In this document: positions 12,475 through 25,445 of the stretch, one piece after another
How the letters are laid out: each line of letters opens with the position of its first letter
How positions within the stretch are numbered: position 1 is the first letter of the stretch
Assembly: GCA_963555705.1 (NCBI GenBank)
Contig: OY743190.1
Location: 37,120,929 to 37,184,928 of the forward strand
Length of the DNA: 64,000 nucleotides
Direction of reading: 5' to 3'
Source of the DNA: Ligustrum vulgare
Lineage: Eukaryota > Streptophyta > Magnoliopsida > Lamiales > Oleaceae
Program-made: the position numbers and the translations under genes
Notes under the pieces: model-generated
Database searches by the model: none
Told to the model about the DNA's origin: nothing
What the model saw: the letters and a program-made list of their open reading frames with translations, nothing else

Positions 12475-13005
12475 TCAGGTGTGAGGTAATTAGATTAGGT
12501 AAGGTTTAAGTATAATCTTTTGAAATTTGCAAATTGGTCCCTTATTTCTCTCTATGTACATAATTAAGTTCATAAATTCTATTTACTATCCCATTGCCAC
12601 AAACTTTCCCCAACTTTCAATTTAACACAATAAAAACAGAAAATAGCATGATTAGGCAATAAGAAAAATAATCACATAAAATTGCACGTAACAATTTATA
12701 AACTTTCAAATTGGTACATTAATCGATACGGCGTCCAAATCCTTCAACTGCAAAATAATTCACATCATTGACATAAAAATTAATTAAATTTAAATTTTAT
12801 AATAACATTAACATAAATATTATGTGAAATTTTAAAGGTGCACGAAAAATGAAAAGCGGTATCATAGAAGTATTCCATATAAAAATAAGTTCCTATAAAA
12901 TGATATAAACCTAGATACCTAATATAGTAGCTCCATGTATCAACTTCGATAATGTGCATTTAACAACGAACATCCACTGACATCAATCAGTAATGTAAGG
13001 AGAGT

Positions 13006-13632
13006 TGATGTGATTCAAGGTAGGACAACGAAGAAGAGATCAATCTACAAGGTCTAAGACTAGTGCAAGTGGGTGAAAACCATGATTCAAGTCAAAGGAA
13101 GAAATTGAAAGAGGAAGCCAAAACTTCCTCCAAGCGATCACTTGGATGGATAAGGGGGCGAAACTAGGGTTTCGTGAATCATTTAGTTATTTTTTGTTCT
13201 TAAATTATTAGTTCAGTATTTTAAGCCCATATGCAACTAGTAGGTTCTTTATTCCGTTTTTCTTTATATATTTAAAAAAAATTCATTCATGTAACATTAA
13301 GTTTGATATTATTGAGAGTGTTTATCAATTAAAGGTGAGGATTCCCTTTTAACTTATTCTTCATTGAACTTTTCATAGAATTTATCAAAGATTCAATCTT
13401 TGCAGCATTCGACATAGAACTTATCAAAGGATTAGGCAATCTTTGTGGCGTTAGAAAATCTTGGTTGTTGTTTCCCCATCGTAACGAGTTTAAGATTTAT
13501 ATATCTTAAGTTCTTACATCGTGAGCTTTGGGTCAAGATCCTATCATCTATTATTATTTGAATTTAAATTTTTCTTCCATTTCAATCATTATTCTGCGAG
13601 TTCGTCGTATTTTCCAAAAAAGAATCACATCA
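13006..13632 (+). mobile_element. Probable solo LTR
   Basis: Starts TGATGTGATT and ends in CA near 13632, flanked by AGAGT (13001-13005) and AGAGC (13633-13637), a 4/5 target duplication. Its middle and 3' part (AACTTATCAAAGGATTAGGC, then TTTGTGGCGTT) resembles the better-defined solo LTR at 49450-50255, which also starts TGATGTGATC. It has no ORF of note and is an old member of the same LTR family. Confidence 0.5.
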
Positions 13633-14286
13633 AGAGCTCAAAGGTTTCAGCCCACATGATCTACAAGTTTGAAAACATGAATGGTAATTCAATGAGCAAC
13701 ATATATACTTGTGCATTTTTGTAAGAACGTGAACATGATATGGCCCATATTACTTATTCTACTTCTATCTCAAGATCTCATTATCATTATCAAGTCGTTT
13801 CATATTCACGAATTAGCTAATAACAAGATAGATTGATCTTAAATCCTGATTGAGCAAATCTAGGGTTTCACAATCTTAGAATTCAACATACCGTTCAATA
13901 AACATCCTCTGGTCTTAGGACTGCCACTGTTATGGAAAATCACGACAAGGGATACATCAACATGACATGAGATATTTCAACAAAACACGAGGTGATAGTA
14001 GCTAGAAACTCGTGATATTATGAAAGATATTTCATTTTCTTCATGCATATGCAAGTTCAATAACGAATCAACTCATAAGTATAAACTTATTATTGAAAAA
14101 TGTATATATGTTACTCATAGAACTTGGACATGGCTTATAGAGAGACTACAGAGATTAAAAAAATAAATAGAAAATACAAATCTAGTTCTTTGTAACTTGA
14201 GGGGTCAACACCTTGGAATTCAACTGAAGAACACTTGTTTGAAATCCATTTTTAATGGCTATATGAGTATTTTTCCAACTTCTAAA

Positions 14287-14393
14287 CCTCCGTTTGTTAA
14301 TCTCATTTATAAACAAAATATTTTCTCAAACCATTTTTAACAACATACATCACATTCTTTGTTTATAAATAAAATATTTTTACCAAACAGAGG
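14287..14393. mobile_element. Small foldback MITE
   Basis: A 107 bp element with inverted ends CCTCCGTTTGTTAA and TTACCAAACAGAGG and internal complementary TTTATAAACAAAATATTTT-like arms. It is a non-autonomous MITE, probably hAT-like by its ends; no convincing target duplication is visible. Confidence 0.55.
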
Positions 14394-15123
14394 CTAACTC
14401 ATTTTAGAAATCTAGTTGAGCATTCTAAGTAAGAATTTATGAAAATCTCTTACCTTGGATTCAACTTGCTCGTTCAAAGAGGAAGAAGAAGGAGATTAAG
14501 GGAGTTCAAAACTTTTCTTAACTAAAGCATCTTTCCCGCTGAACTCTACCTATTTACAAAGATTTTAACCTTCTTCCATAATCATTTCATTGCAATCTCG
14601 CAAAGCATGAGGTGTCCTTCCATGAAGGATTTTTCTTGGGGATTAAGAATTTGCTGCAAGATGATTCACTCAGGCTGGGGATTAAGGACTTTCTAATGGT
14701 CTTTACTATGCATGAAATGGCCAACCGCAACAAAATTATGACTTGTTAAAGTACAGCGTTGGAAACTAATATTTTCAAGATTTCGATAACTCACTAATTT
14801 TAAAAATTCGTCAGTTATCACATGCTAGTCAAATTTATAAATCATCTACATTATCTCAAAGGCCACTTCGAGAATTATTCCGAAGATCAACCAAATAGGT
14901 CAAACAGTTAGAGATTATCAAGAAAATTGGTCAAACGTATGTCTCAAAAATGACTTTCCCTCGTATTATTGTGATCTTCCTTTAGAAACCACCCCTTTAG
15001 TTTCGCCTTGCCTGCTCTATCCCATTCCTCTCCCCCTGCCTTGGGATTCACGGTTTCTATCTAGACAATTATTTTGATTGAAAGTAAGAGATAACCATTT
15101 GTTACATAAAAATGTAACTTTTA
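14394..15123. other. Unassigned AT-rich sequence
   Basis: No coding, RNA-gene or repeat signal that I can support. Confidence 0.5.
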
Positions 15124-15340
15124 AGGCTCTGTTTGTTAAAAAAATTGTTTAAAAACAAAGAATGTGATTTTTCAATATGGGTGGACGTTTGTCGGTTCGG
15201 TTATTGAAGGAACCGAAACGAAACAGAAACTCTCGATTCGGTTTCGGTTCGGTTCCTTTACTAACAATAACCAAAAAAATTCGGTTTCAGTTCGGTTAAC
15301 GGTTATTTTTTTGTTCTTTTTCGGTTCCTATTAAAAAAAT

Positions 15341-16857
<1,517 letters not shown>

Positions 16858-17353
16858 TAAAAAAAATTATAATTTGATGCAAATACGAAAAATATCTACT
16901 TATTTGCAAACATCAAAGCTAAATAGAGCATTCAAAACATATCAATAAGACTTGTTAAACTTAAACTCCAAATTGAAGGAAAATAAACAACCAAATAATC
17001 CTAATATAAGCATATGATACAACCATAGTGAATGACAAAATTTAAAGCGAAATATATCTTCAAATTACACCAATAAAGCTTTTTAAACATCAAATTTCAC
17101 AAGTCCTTCACGTTACCAACTCCTCCTACAAGAAAAAAATTAAGTGTGAATGGAAGTAAACATTCATGTCTATAGTATTAGTGAAATGAAATGAAATGTT
17201 AAGATACATACCATTCAATTGTGCATTTAATCATCCACCCCCACCGCATTAAACATAGCATTTGTAATCTCTATAAAAGTAAATAAAATATCACAATTAA
17301 AACAAGCGTTGATCAAAATAATTTATAACGTGTAATATGTATAAATTGTAAAT

Positions 17354-17632
17354 TTAATTACCTGTTTCAATCTTCTCCAACTCTATCTCATCGATGCACA
17401 CTTCATCATTGCCTACATTCAAAAATCTAGATTCTTCACATAACCAATCTTCTAAAATTAGTACATAGAATTTCATGTAAGATACAATCGATATGAACAA
17501 TTCAACAATTATCATAATGCATTTAAGTAAGTTGGATTTGTACACTCTGTCCTGTAAAACAACACAGAAAGTGTTAAAAGTGTCATGTAAGCTTAGGTGG
17601 CGTTCTGTTTGTATTTTATTTTGTATTTTCAT
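17354..17632 (-). pseudogene. Relic of hAT transposase C-terminus (tentative)
   Basis: A 92-codon minus-strand frame ends with a Trp-Leu motif (DWLCEESRF) followed by an acidic tail. Plant hAT transposases of the SLEEPER type commonly end with a W-L dimerisation motif and an acidic tail, and hAT-like repeats surround this frame. The match is short and no other transposase motif is visible nearby, so the call is tentative. Confidence 0.3.
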
Positions 17633-18079
17633 TTTGGAAATTTTTTTGTATTTCCTGTTTTTATTTTTATTTTCAATGTTGCTGAAAACGTGTTCTGTTT
17701 GTCATTTCTGAAAACTGTTTTTGAAAATGAAAAGCTGAAAAACACGTTCTGTTTGAAATTTTGCAGAATACAACTTATACTATTTTCAATGAATTTGCTT
17801 CTGAATTATATTAAACAATCTATATTGTTTAACTTTTTTTTGGACCAAATAATAATGTCATTAATGTTCAACTCCAAAAAAATATTATAAGAAATTAATA
17901 ACATAATATTCAAGTCCAAATTACTTCCATAATACATGTAACTCTAATTACTCATACAGAGTTTGATTAAACAAAATAAATTTAAAAGTCATCTTGACCT
18001 TGTGGAGTAATCAGTCCACATTTGATTCAGGCACATTTCTAGGATTAATCATAGGTCTTGTCTGCTACAATTCTCATGT

Positions 18080-18530
18080 GGTACATTTCTAGAATTTTAG
18101 TAGATTTTTGTGCATTTTGATAAATTTCATTTAACTTGGTTTGTTTTCTTGTATTTTGGTACATTCGCACACTGGTACGATTTGCGCATTTTGGTCGATA
18201 TCATGCATTTTGTATATTTTGGTGAATTCTGGTATATATAGTGTATTTTAGTACATTTTGAAGCATTTTTTAACATTTCACACATCTTGGTTAGCACAGT
18301 ACAATTGACATTGTTTTCGTAAATTTTAGAGCTATTTGCGCATTTTGGTAAATTTCTTGGGCACAATTTGAAACATCTCACAATTTGGTACATATCGCGC
18401 TTTTGGTATTAGATTAGGCATCTTGGTGAAATTTTGCTCTTTTTTGGTAGATTTAGCTTTGTTTAGTAAAGTTTTGCGTGTTTGGTACATTTCGATTCCA
18501 TGCAGTTTGGTGCATTTTTTGAAATATAAT
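18080..18530. repeat. Degenerate minisatellite, TGCATTTTGGTAxATTTCG-like
   Basis: A word like GCATTTTGGTACATTTCG recurs at roughly 18-24 base spacing across about 450 bases with many substitutions. The 88-codon ORF on the minus strand here is an artefact of this repetition. Confidence 0.6.
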
Positions 18531-18584
18531 AATAAGAATTCTCACTTAATTTTTTTTTTGTAATGTTGATATTGAATTTAATAA

Positions 18585-18750
18585 AACTTTATTTAAGCTT
18601 AGTTCCAAGTTAGAATAATTCTAAAAAAAAAAAAAAAAAATTAATCTTTATTTAGGCTTAGTTCCAAACTAGGATAATTCTAAAAAAATAATAAAAAAAT
18701 AAAAACTTTATATTAAGCTTAGTTCTAAGTTAAGATAATTCTATAAAAAA
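18585..18750. repeat. Three tandem ~65 bp repeats
   Basis: Three copies of ACTTTATxTAAGCTTAGTTCC... followed by AAxATAATTCTAAAAAAA, varying mainly in poly-A length. Confidence 0.75.
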
Positions 18751-19282
18751 AAAAAAAAAAATCCCAAAACGCGTTTTCCGCGTTTTGGACATTTTTTGTC
18801 GAAATACACACAAAACGCCCAAAACGATGTTTCGGGCGTTTTCCGTTTTGTGTACAATTTTTTTTTTTGTTTTCCAAAATGCGTTTTCGAAAATGGTAAA
18901 GAGAACGCGTTTTTAGCGTTTTCGAAAATAAAAACAGAAAACGACCTCAAAACAGCAAACAGAACAGGGGCTTAATTTTTAAATTAAGAATGTTTGGTTC
19001 TCGGTTCAATTTTTCGAAGTTTTGAAATAGGAACCGATTGGTTTTCGGTTCCCCATTTTTCGATTTTGGTTCTCATTTTTCTTCTAAAGAACCAACTGAT
19101 TTCGATTTTTTTTTGGTTCGGTTACGTTTCGGTTCTATCGGTTCCCCTTTTTTTGTCCATCCTAATTTTTGAGATAAATATGTGGTTGAAAAATAATTTT
19201 GAAAAATGTCTCGTTTAAAAACATGTTTAAAACAAGTTTGCCAAACAAAGGCTAAATACTACACTAGTACAGAAAGTGGAAA

Positions 19283-19600
19283 AGGCGTCGGTTGTAAAAG
19301 GGCATTGGCGTCGGTTGTAGGGGCGACGCCTATGACGCAGACGCCTAAAGTTTTTACTTTAGGTTGTAAACCGACGCCTAAAGTTCGACTATATGCGTCG
19401 ATTTTTTAATAACCGAAGCTACAAGTTTTAAAAAAAAAAAAAAAATTAAATAAACACTTTAGGCGTCGGTTTAAACTTTAGAACCGACGCCTAAAGGTCT
19501 ACTTTATGCGTCGGTTTTTAAAAAATCGACGCATAAAGTCGAACTTTAGGCATCGGTTCTAAAGTTTGAACCGACGCCTAAAGTGTTTATTTAATTTTTT
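19283..19600. repeat. CACTA left subterminal repeats
   Basis: At least seven copies of GCGTCGGTT or AACCGACGC in alternating orientation, spaced tens of bases apart and able to form hairpins. Matching words lie at 22905-23010 near the other end. In this superfamily such repeats bind the element-coded DNA-binding protein. Confidence 0.85.
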
Positions 19601-19615
19601 TTTTCCCGTTTCACA

Positions 19616-19775
19616 CCTGCAGTGACCCAGGCCGCTGCAGTTCATGGCCTGCAGTGACCCAGGCCGCTGCAGGTTATGACCTGCAGTGACCCAGGCCGCT
19701 GCAGTTCATGGCCTGCAGTGACCCAGGCCGCTGCAGGTCGTGACCCAGGCCGCTGCAGGTTATGACCTGCAGTCA
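19616..19775. repeat. 32 bp GC-rich minisatellite
   Basis: About five copies of a 32 bp unit starting CCTGCAGTGACCCAGGCCGC. Each unit contains two CTGCAG palindromes, and the last copies are truncated. The frame open through it on the minus strand (19642-19842) is an artefact. Confidence 0.9.
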
Positions 19776-19937
19776 TTTGGACGTGGCCCGCGATGACTTG
19801 ATCATTTTCCACATGCGCATCATCAAATATACATATAATCAAATATACATAATAAAATTAAATAGAGAACAATTATATATACAAGATTGTTGTTTAATTA
19901 TACAAATATGTAAATTTAAGTTTGGATACGCGTCATT

Positions 19938-21886
19938 TTACACACACCTATCAACGAAATATTTGGCCCATAAATTTTGAATCTCAAAGATTTCCTCCGT
20001 TGAGTAGTATTTTTTAAATGCCTACAAACAATCAAAACATATTATTAGTTATTTTATAATAAAATATAAAGTCTTAATTAAAAACTCTCATTTAAATTAC
20101 TTATACCTTTTCTAACGAAGGAAGCTGGAAGTGTTCTGTGACTATCTCATACATATTTCTCATAACGTAATAGCCACACTCAGAACCTCCAGGTTGCTGA
20201 GGACACTGAAATTTTCACATTGAAAACTAAAATGAATAATCAAACTTAATAGAATATGAAAATAATTCAAAACATTACAATAAATTTTAAATGTGTTTTC
20301 GTACCTTTATTTTTAGCCACGTTGTATTGCCTTTCGTCCTAACACCTCCTTGGGCCCAATACATTTTGAAAGCCCTAAAATTTTAATAAATTATATGAAC
20401 AAGTTACCAAAAAAAAAAAAAAAAAAACTCTAAATTTTCTACAGAAATTTTGGCAGAGCCTCCCCTATAAATTGAACTTATCTAACCTGTAAAGAGGCAA
20501 GTTTCTATTGAAATAAATTCTCAACAATCACAACAGAAATTCATCAATTTTACCACAACTCCACAATCAATTTCATCACAACTCCACAATTATTTCATGA
20601 AAAATTATCATAACTTACGTATTCAATAGCGGCTTGATATCTAAGTCACGCTTACATGCACCAGCTGAATCCAAGAAGTACACCGTATTCTTCTGAGGAG
20701 AAATCACTAGCAACATCTAGTGGTTCCTACGTATTATGAACGTGTAAATACAACTTTAAACATATATGATTCAAATTAGGTAAAAAAAGAGAGAATGTCA
20801 GTGGTCTTACTCCTGAAAATACGGTGCTATAATGAACTTCTTACTTTGCATTGCCCTCATGGTGCTGTCCATGTAAGTTACAACACCATCTGCATTTGTT
20901 CTTACCGAAACCGATGCAATGTGTGTCGGAGACATGAATCCAATTGATTCAATACCGTATTCATGACACATCTCATGGAGGTACCTAAAAATAATTAAAC
21001 CAATAAATATAAATAAAATAATGATTTAAAGTCAAGTTATAATTTCTGATCAGAAGTCTTACAATGAAAATATTTGTAAGATAGATGTATCCAACCATTG
21101 CAACGTTAGCAAATCGGTGATGTCTCCGACTGTAACAAAAATACCATCGTCGAATGCACAGTTGAACACAGAGGCATCTATGGGCACCTGGTAGAAGTCA
21201 TCACCAACAGGAAATTGAAGGACTAGAGTGTTCAACATTTTGCATTTGTCACCTAGACGTTGTAACGTCTCATCGTCGACAATTGCAGGTCGCTGGGTAG
21301 ATGACAATTCAAAACTTCGAGGCTTTTTCCGTTCGTTAGATTTTTTTAGCTTTTTCGGTGCCTCTTCCTGCAAGAAGACAATTTTTATCATTATAACACT
21401 TCTAACACAATTTTAAAATAAATTAATATCGACATAATCTTTTATGTAACTAAACATTATTACCTCTCCAAAAATAACCAACTCCTTCGGCCATTGAAAA
21501 AAACTTCCAATACCTTCCCCCACCGTGGTGTGATGTTGAGATGGCACTGGAAGATAGAACGCTTCCGCACCTTCTACAACATGGTCAACGGACACCTTCA
21601 CATGATAAAGTGATAGTACCTTGATTTCTTCCCACATCATATCCTTAAGGCCTTGATCCACTTTGTGCCAATCACTGATATTTATGTCAACGTGAATACG
21701 GACCAAAGACCCTATAAAAGCTTTGAAATTATTCTTTCCTGGTCCGATCGGCCTATTTTTTTCATCGAACTCAATAACATTGATTTCTTGCCCTGCCTTC
21801 TTAATTTTCTTACACATAGTCGGCCCTCTTGTCCTTTTTGTTTGGGCAGTACTATGATCGTCTGAAGAACTTGAAGACTCCGCCAT
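19938..21886 (-). pseudogene. CACTA-borne Ulp1/C48-like cysteine protease, one amber stop
   Basis: Seven minus-strand exons with GT/AG borders join in frame: 21886-21464, 21367-21063, 20984-20811, 20726-20619, 20374-20305, 20205-20107, 20021-19938 (420 codons plus TAA). The N-terminal part (MAESSSSSDD start, RGPTMCKKI, a W-K-W region) resembles the plant Ptta/En-Spm-associated domain. The C-terminal part is a Ulp1 (SUMO-protease-like) fold: His codon 303, Asp 320 in YFLDSAG, and Cys 370 in QPGGSECGYYVMR. The codon after His303 is TAG (20719-20717) where the family has Trp. No other stop or frameshift is visible. The upstream Met at 21937 is an alternative start. Such proteases are often carried by plant CACTA elements and MULEs; their role is unclear. 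Confidence 0.85.
20437..20500 (+). repeat. Recurring 60 bp motif, copy 2
   Basis: Contains TTTTGGCAGAGCCTCCCCTA then AAATTGAACTTATCTAACCT. It lies in an intron of the CACTA gene and is related to the copies at 10052 and 22195. Confidence 0.7.
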
Positions 21887-22194
21887 TATATTAAAACAAT
21901 ATAACACGTACCTGCACATATGACAATCAATATTCATGTTAGAAATATATATATCAAATTATTGTTATCAAGATCACAAATAATATTAACAATGTATAGC
22001 GCATATATAAAGAATACAAGAAAGTTTATTAGTTGGAATCAAATAAGATAATTTACGACCTATATGTAAAGATATAATTAAAAAGATTAAAAGTTTACAA
22101 GGATGATTGTATTTTATATAGTTATTTTTTTAGTATGGACAATTTTGTACGAGTGACAGTCACCTTAAATTATAATTTTCATTTTTTATTTGTA

Positions 22195-22260
22195 AAATTT
22201 TACGAAGATTTCGGCAGAGTCTCCTCCATAAATTGGACTTAGCCAACCTATAGGGGGAAT
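22195..22260 (+). repeat. Recurring 60 bp motif, copy 3
   Basis: Contains TTCGGCAGAGTCTCCTCCAT then AAATTGGACTTAGCCAACCT. It lies upstream of the CACTA gene and is followed by a G-poor, A/C-rich stretch. Confidence 0.7.
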
Positions 22261-22504
22261 GAAAATACTACAATAAAACCAAATTATTCACCATCGACAT
22301 ATTCAAAACTCAAACGCAACTCCAATCAAACTTCAACATCATCTACTACTCCAACATTAATCCAAAATCAATTCTCAACTTTTAAAAATCAAACTAAGAT
22401 TGCATAACTTAACTCCAATAAATCAAATATTATTGTATATCAATCTACTAACTTCAAATCAATAATATATATTCAAACAAACCAATTAATTACTTGATAA
22501 ATAA

Positions 22505-22510
22505 TAAATC

Positions 22511-22541
<31 letters not shown>

Positions 22542-22558
22542 AAGATATACATACACAC

Positions 22559-22594
<36 letters not shown>
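22505..22594. repeat. AT microsatellites
   Basis: Two (AT)n runs separated by ACACAAAGATATACATACAC. Confidence 0.9.
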
Positions 22595-22603
<9 letters not shown>

Positions 22604-22639
22604 TTTATACAAAAACTAATTAGGGGTAGAGATTTAAAC

Positions 22640-22820
22640 CTTGCGGCGCGGCGACTGGGCGGGGCGGCGACGGGCGTTGGCAGCGAGGGCGTTGGCAGCG
22701 ACTGGGCGGGGCGGCGACGGGCGGGGCGGCGACGGGCGTGGGAAACGGGGCGGCGACGGGCGTGGGAAGCGATGGGCGGGGCGGCGACGGGCGGTGGAAG
22801 CGACGGGCGTGGAGAGGGTG
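22640..22820. repeat. GC-rich degenerate minisatellite (GGCGACGGGCG)
   Basis: About 180 bp of repeated GGGCGGGGCGGCGACGGGCG-like words near the right end of the CACTA element, strongly GC-rich against an AT-rich background. ORFs open on both strands are compositional. Confidence 0.85.
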
Positions 22821-23048
22821 GAGGGAGTTTGGGCGTGGCTTCGGTTTCGAGTGTGAAGTGAGTTATGCGCGGGGAAAACAAATTAAAAGGGGGGAAACCG
22901 AAGCACTTTGGGCGTCGGTTCCTCTTGAACCGACGCCTTTATTTAAACTTTATTTACAAAATTGCCACCGCGTTTTCAATTGGCGTCGGTTGTTACATAA
23001 AACGACGCGTATTCCCCATTTTTTATGCGCGATTTTGTACTAGTGCTA

Positions 23049-24391
23049 GAAGGCGTATGCTTGGAAACAAGGTGCCACAACTTGAAAACCATGTAGATTC
23101 AAATGTCATTGAACAAAGGTCAACTACTCACTTGCACAAATTAAATCAATTTTTTTTTTTTTTTATGAAAGAAACACAAATTAAATCAATTTGATATCAA
23201 AGTTCAAAGAATGCAAATTTTTCTAAACTTTCCAATAAAGAGAATCTAGATTCTCCCATCCCCACCCCCAACCCACCCCATTACTAGGGTAATGTAGTGA
23301 ATATAGGTTGGCGTGAGTGGCAAATTTGTCAATCCAGCAACAAAGCAGCAGTATTTGAATTTATCAATTCTCCATTGGCTGTTAACGGGGGCCCGCCACA
23401 CCTGTCCCTACTGCGAGCTCGGCTACTTAATACCATTTGGATCTCTCCATCCCCCCCTCTCTCATACTTTTGGCTATCAAATTTTGCCATCAGCAATACA
23501 AAGCAAATCTAGGTATCGTTCTTCGATCAGGCAAGTTTTTAATTTATGTATCAGTTTTTAATTTTTATAGGTTGATTTATGTATATACTTTTTCATGCAA
23601 AAACTATGTGTATTTGCATTTTTTTTCCTGCCGTTTTCGAATTTCGAATGTATTGAACTTAAGCTGCTGGTAGTTTAGGATTCGAGTTCAATTTTTTGAA
23701 TATGTATTGATGTGAAAAGTAGCGGACTTTGTTGAATACGATCTATTACTCTATAGTAGAACAAATTACCAATTTCTGACAAAACGTCAGTGCATTTCTT
23801 GTATATGTTGGAAATTTGACGAGGATTTGAATAGGGATTTAAAGTTTGATGATATGAATTAGGATCACTTCGTATCAAGCTGATTGATTGTTCTTTAAAT
23901 TATAAATTGTATTTAATTTGCTTTGGATAGTATAAAATTATTGATCTTGCTTAGTATTCTTGGATTTATTAGATCTTTTCGTTTATAAACGATCAAACTC
24001 GGAATTTTTGTTGATGAGAATGGAAGTCCGATGAGAACTTTGATTTTCATTTGACGTTGATCATATTCAGTGAACCATCACAGATGGTCATGGGGACCGG
24101 AAATACACGCGCTTTGCTTTGTCAGTTGTCTCTATTTGACAATATTTATGTGAATTAAAAAAGGAATAGCAATTTTTTTAAAGTGAGTTGTGAATTACCC
24201 AAATTAGTGGGATCCACATGCTTTGCTAAAAGAAATTTTTTTTTTTTGAAATTATTATTAAATTTTTAGATGGAATCTTTTCTTACCTACCGGCTGCCAT
24301 TCTCTACTAATGGGCAGACGTGTGCCGGTTCATAATTCCCCATTAGTGTAAGGGGGACCGGCCAGGGATCAACATATTATGTCCCTTTTTT
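23049..24391. other. Unique-looking region, possible distant 5' leader of the PICC-like gene
   Basis: This segment between transposons has no long ORF. Around 23430-23535 a pyrimidine-rich stretch (CTCTCCATCCCCCCCTCTCT) precedes a purine/AT-rich stretch ending TTCGATCAG|GCAAGT, which resembles a transcription-start region followed by a GC-type splice donor. A matching acceptor (TTCTTTCAG) lies just before the ATG at 28228. A 4.7 kb leader intron filled with transposons is therefore possible but unproven. Confidence 0.25.
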
Positions 24392-25102
24392 TAAGAAGTG
24401 TCAATCTGGGTGGTACGGATCGAGTCGATTCGTCAACGTAAAAGTCCGGTAACAGCTCGTTTGAAAAAAAATCCTTCCTTTGCGATTTTCGAGTCGATTC
24501 CGGGTCAGCTCACAAATTTCGAACTACAATCCAGGCTCCCTAGCTGGCCCATCCGAGTCGAGCTCATGCAGATCGCTATTCGTTCTGATTTGATCCGTAT
24601 GAATAAAAACATAAATTGTTTCATATTTATAACAATTTTTTTTTGTTAAATTTCAAATACAAAATGATTAGAATGATAAATTCATATTTATATCATAAAA
24701 TATTTATATAGAATTTAAATTTATATTTTATGTTACATGAATTATTTCTAAGTTTACAAATTTAAATAAAACATAAACAAATAATAATTAAATGCTAAAT
24801 ATATTTCTAATTAGTATTATAAAAAAAAATTACGTTTCTTATCTATTAGGGAGAAAAATAAGATTTAACTTTAAAAGTTGTATTAGAGTTTGTAGAAGAA
24901 TGGAGATTTTCAATGTAATATTTAATAAAAACAGTGTTTTTTTTTTTTACACGGGCCAGCGGGTTAACCGTGGCCTGGGAAAGTTTGACCCGCGAAACCA
25001 GCAATTCACAATTTCTTGAGCTGTGAACCGCCCGCAAGGGTCACAAGTTGATCCGAGCCGATTTTCACGGGTCTGATCAGCCCGTCGGTCTCGACACCTC
25101 TA
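24392..25102 (+). mobile_element. Non-autonomous hAT element, copy 1
   Basis: Ends TAAGAAGTGTCAAT and CGACACCTCTA match the hAT-type TAGAGGTGTCAA / TTGACACCTCTA ends seen in two sister copies. A CTTTTTT tract on each side is compatible with an 8 bp duplication. The subterminal parts are rich in CGGGT/ACCCG words, and the AT-rich centre shares a segment (TTAGGGAGAAAAATAAGATT) with copies 2 and 3. No transposase. Confidence 0.75.
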
Positions 25103-25445
25103 CTTTTTTCCATTTTTATTTATTTTATTTATTTCTAGGTAAATTGCCTAATGTTTCCAAATTAGGCCAACTTCGTACCTTTTCGGTTGAATTCATACCC
25201 TACAATAGTTAGTCTAGAAGCCTAACATTTTTATATGAGGAGCCGGATGACGAAGACTCCTCCTCAGATAAAGATGTCTTCGACGAAATATGATTTAAAT
25301 TTGAAATCTTGAAAAATATATCATGTTTCCGTTTGACCAATCCCAACTTGGGACAAGATTTTCTTTCTTGATATGTCGTGACTCTACCCCAACAAAGAGC
25401 CCTTTCGGGATATGAGCATCTATAGTAAATGTGTTAACTTTCATT

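Larger units (their letters stand above)
9940..12692 (+). repeat. Degenerate LTR-like sequence (possible solo LTR)
   Basis: Starts TGTAACAACC and runs about 2.75 kb to an approximate end ...CACGTAACA. The start is the inverse of the GGTTGTTACA end at 528-537, so both probably belong to one LTR family. The sequence is noncoding, with a 60 bp motif at 10052 that recurs elsewhere in the window, a foldback insertion (10781-11092), a GT microsatellite and a GA microsatellite. No clear target-site duplication was found, so the right boundary is uncertain. Confidence 0.35.
17596..18970. mobile_element. Nested hAT-like non-autonomous element
   Basis: Imperfect inverted ends (GGCGTTCTGTTTGTATTTTA near 17600; CAGCAAACAGAACAGGGGC near 18952-18970), with GCTTA beside each end as a possible target duplication. 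The interior holds a degenerate short-period repeat (about 18080-18530), a threefold 65 bp tandem repeat (about 18585-18750) and GC-rich hairpins around 18765-18850. No transposase is seen. Confidence 0.45.
19262..23045 (-). mobile_element. CACTA (En/Spm) transposon, 3.8 kb
   Basis: Ends are CACTAGTACAGAAA (19262) and its inverse TTTTGTACTAGTG (ending 23045), flanked by the 3 bp duplication CTA (19259-19261, 23046-23048), as made by CACTA transposases. Both subterminal regions carry repeated GGCGTCGGTT / AACCGACGCC words in both orientations, the usual transposase-binding repeats. The only gene is a minus-strand Ulp1-like protease pseudogene; no TNPD-like transposase is visible, so it is non-autonomous. 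Confidence 0.93.

Noticed and set aside
17493..17890. Phe/Leu-rich plus-strand ORFs
   Set aside because: T-rich terminal sequence of the hAT-like element; no membrane-protein family recognised and frames overlap.
22641..22856. Arg/Gly-rich ORF
   Set aside because: Reads the GC-rich minisatellite inside the CACTA element.
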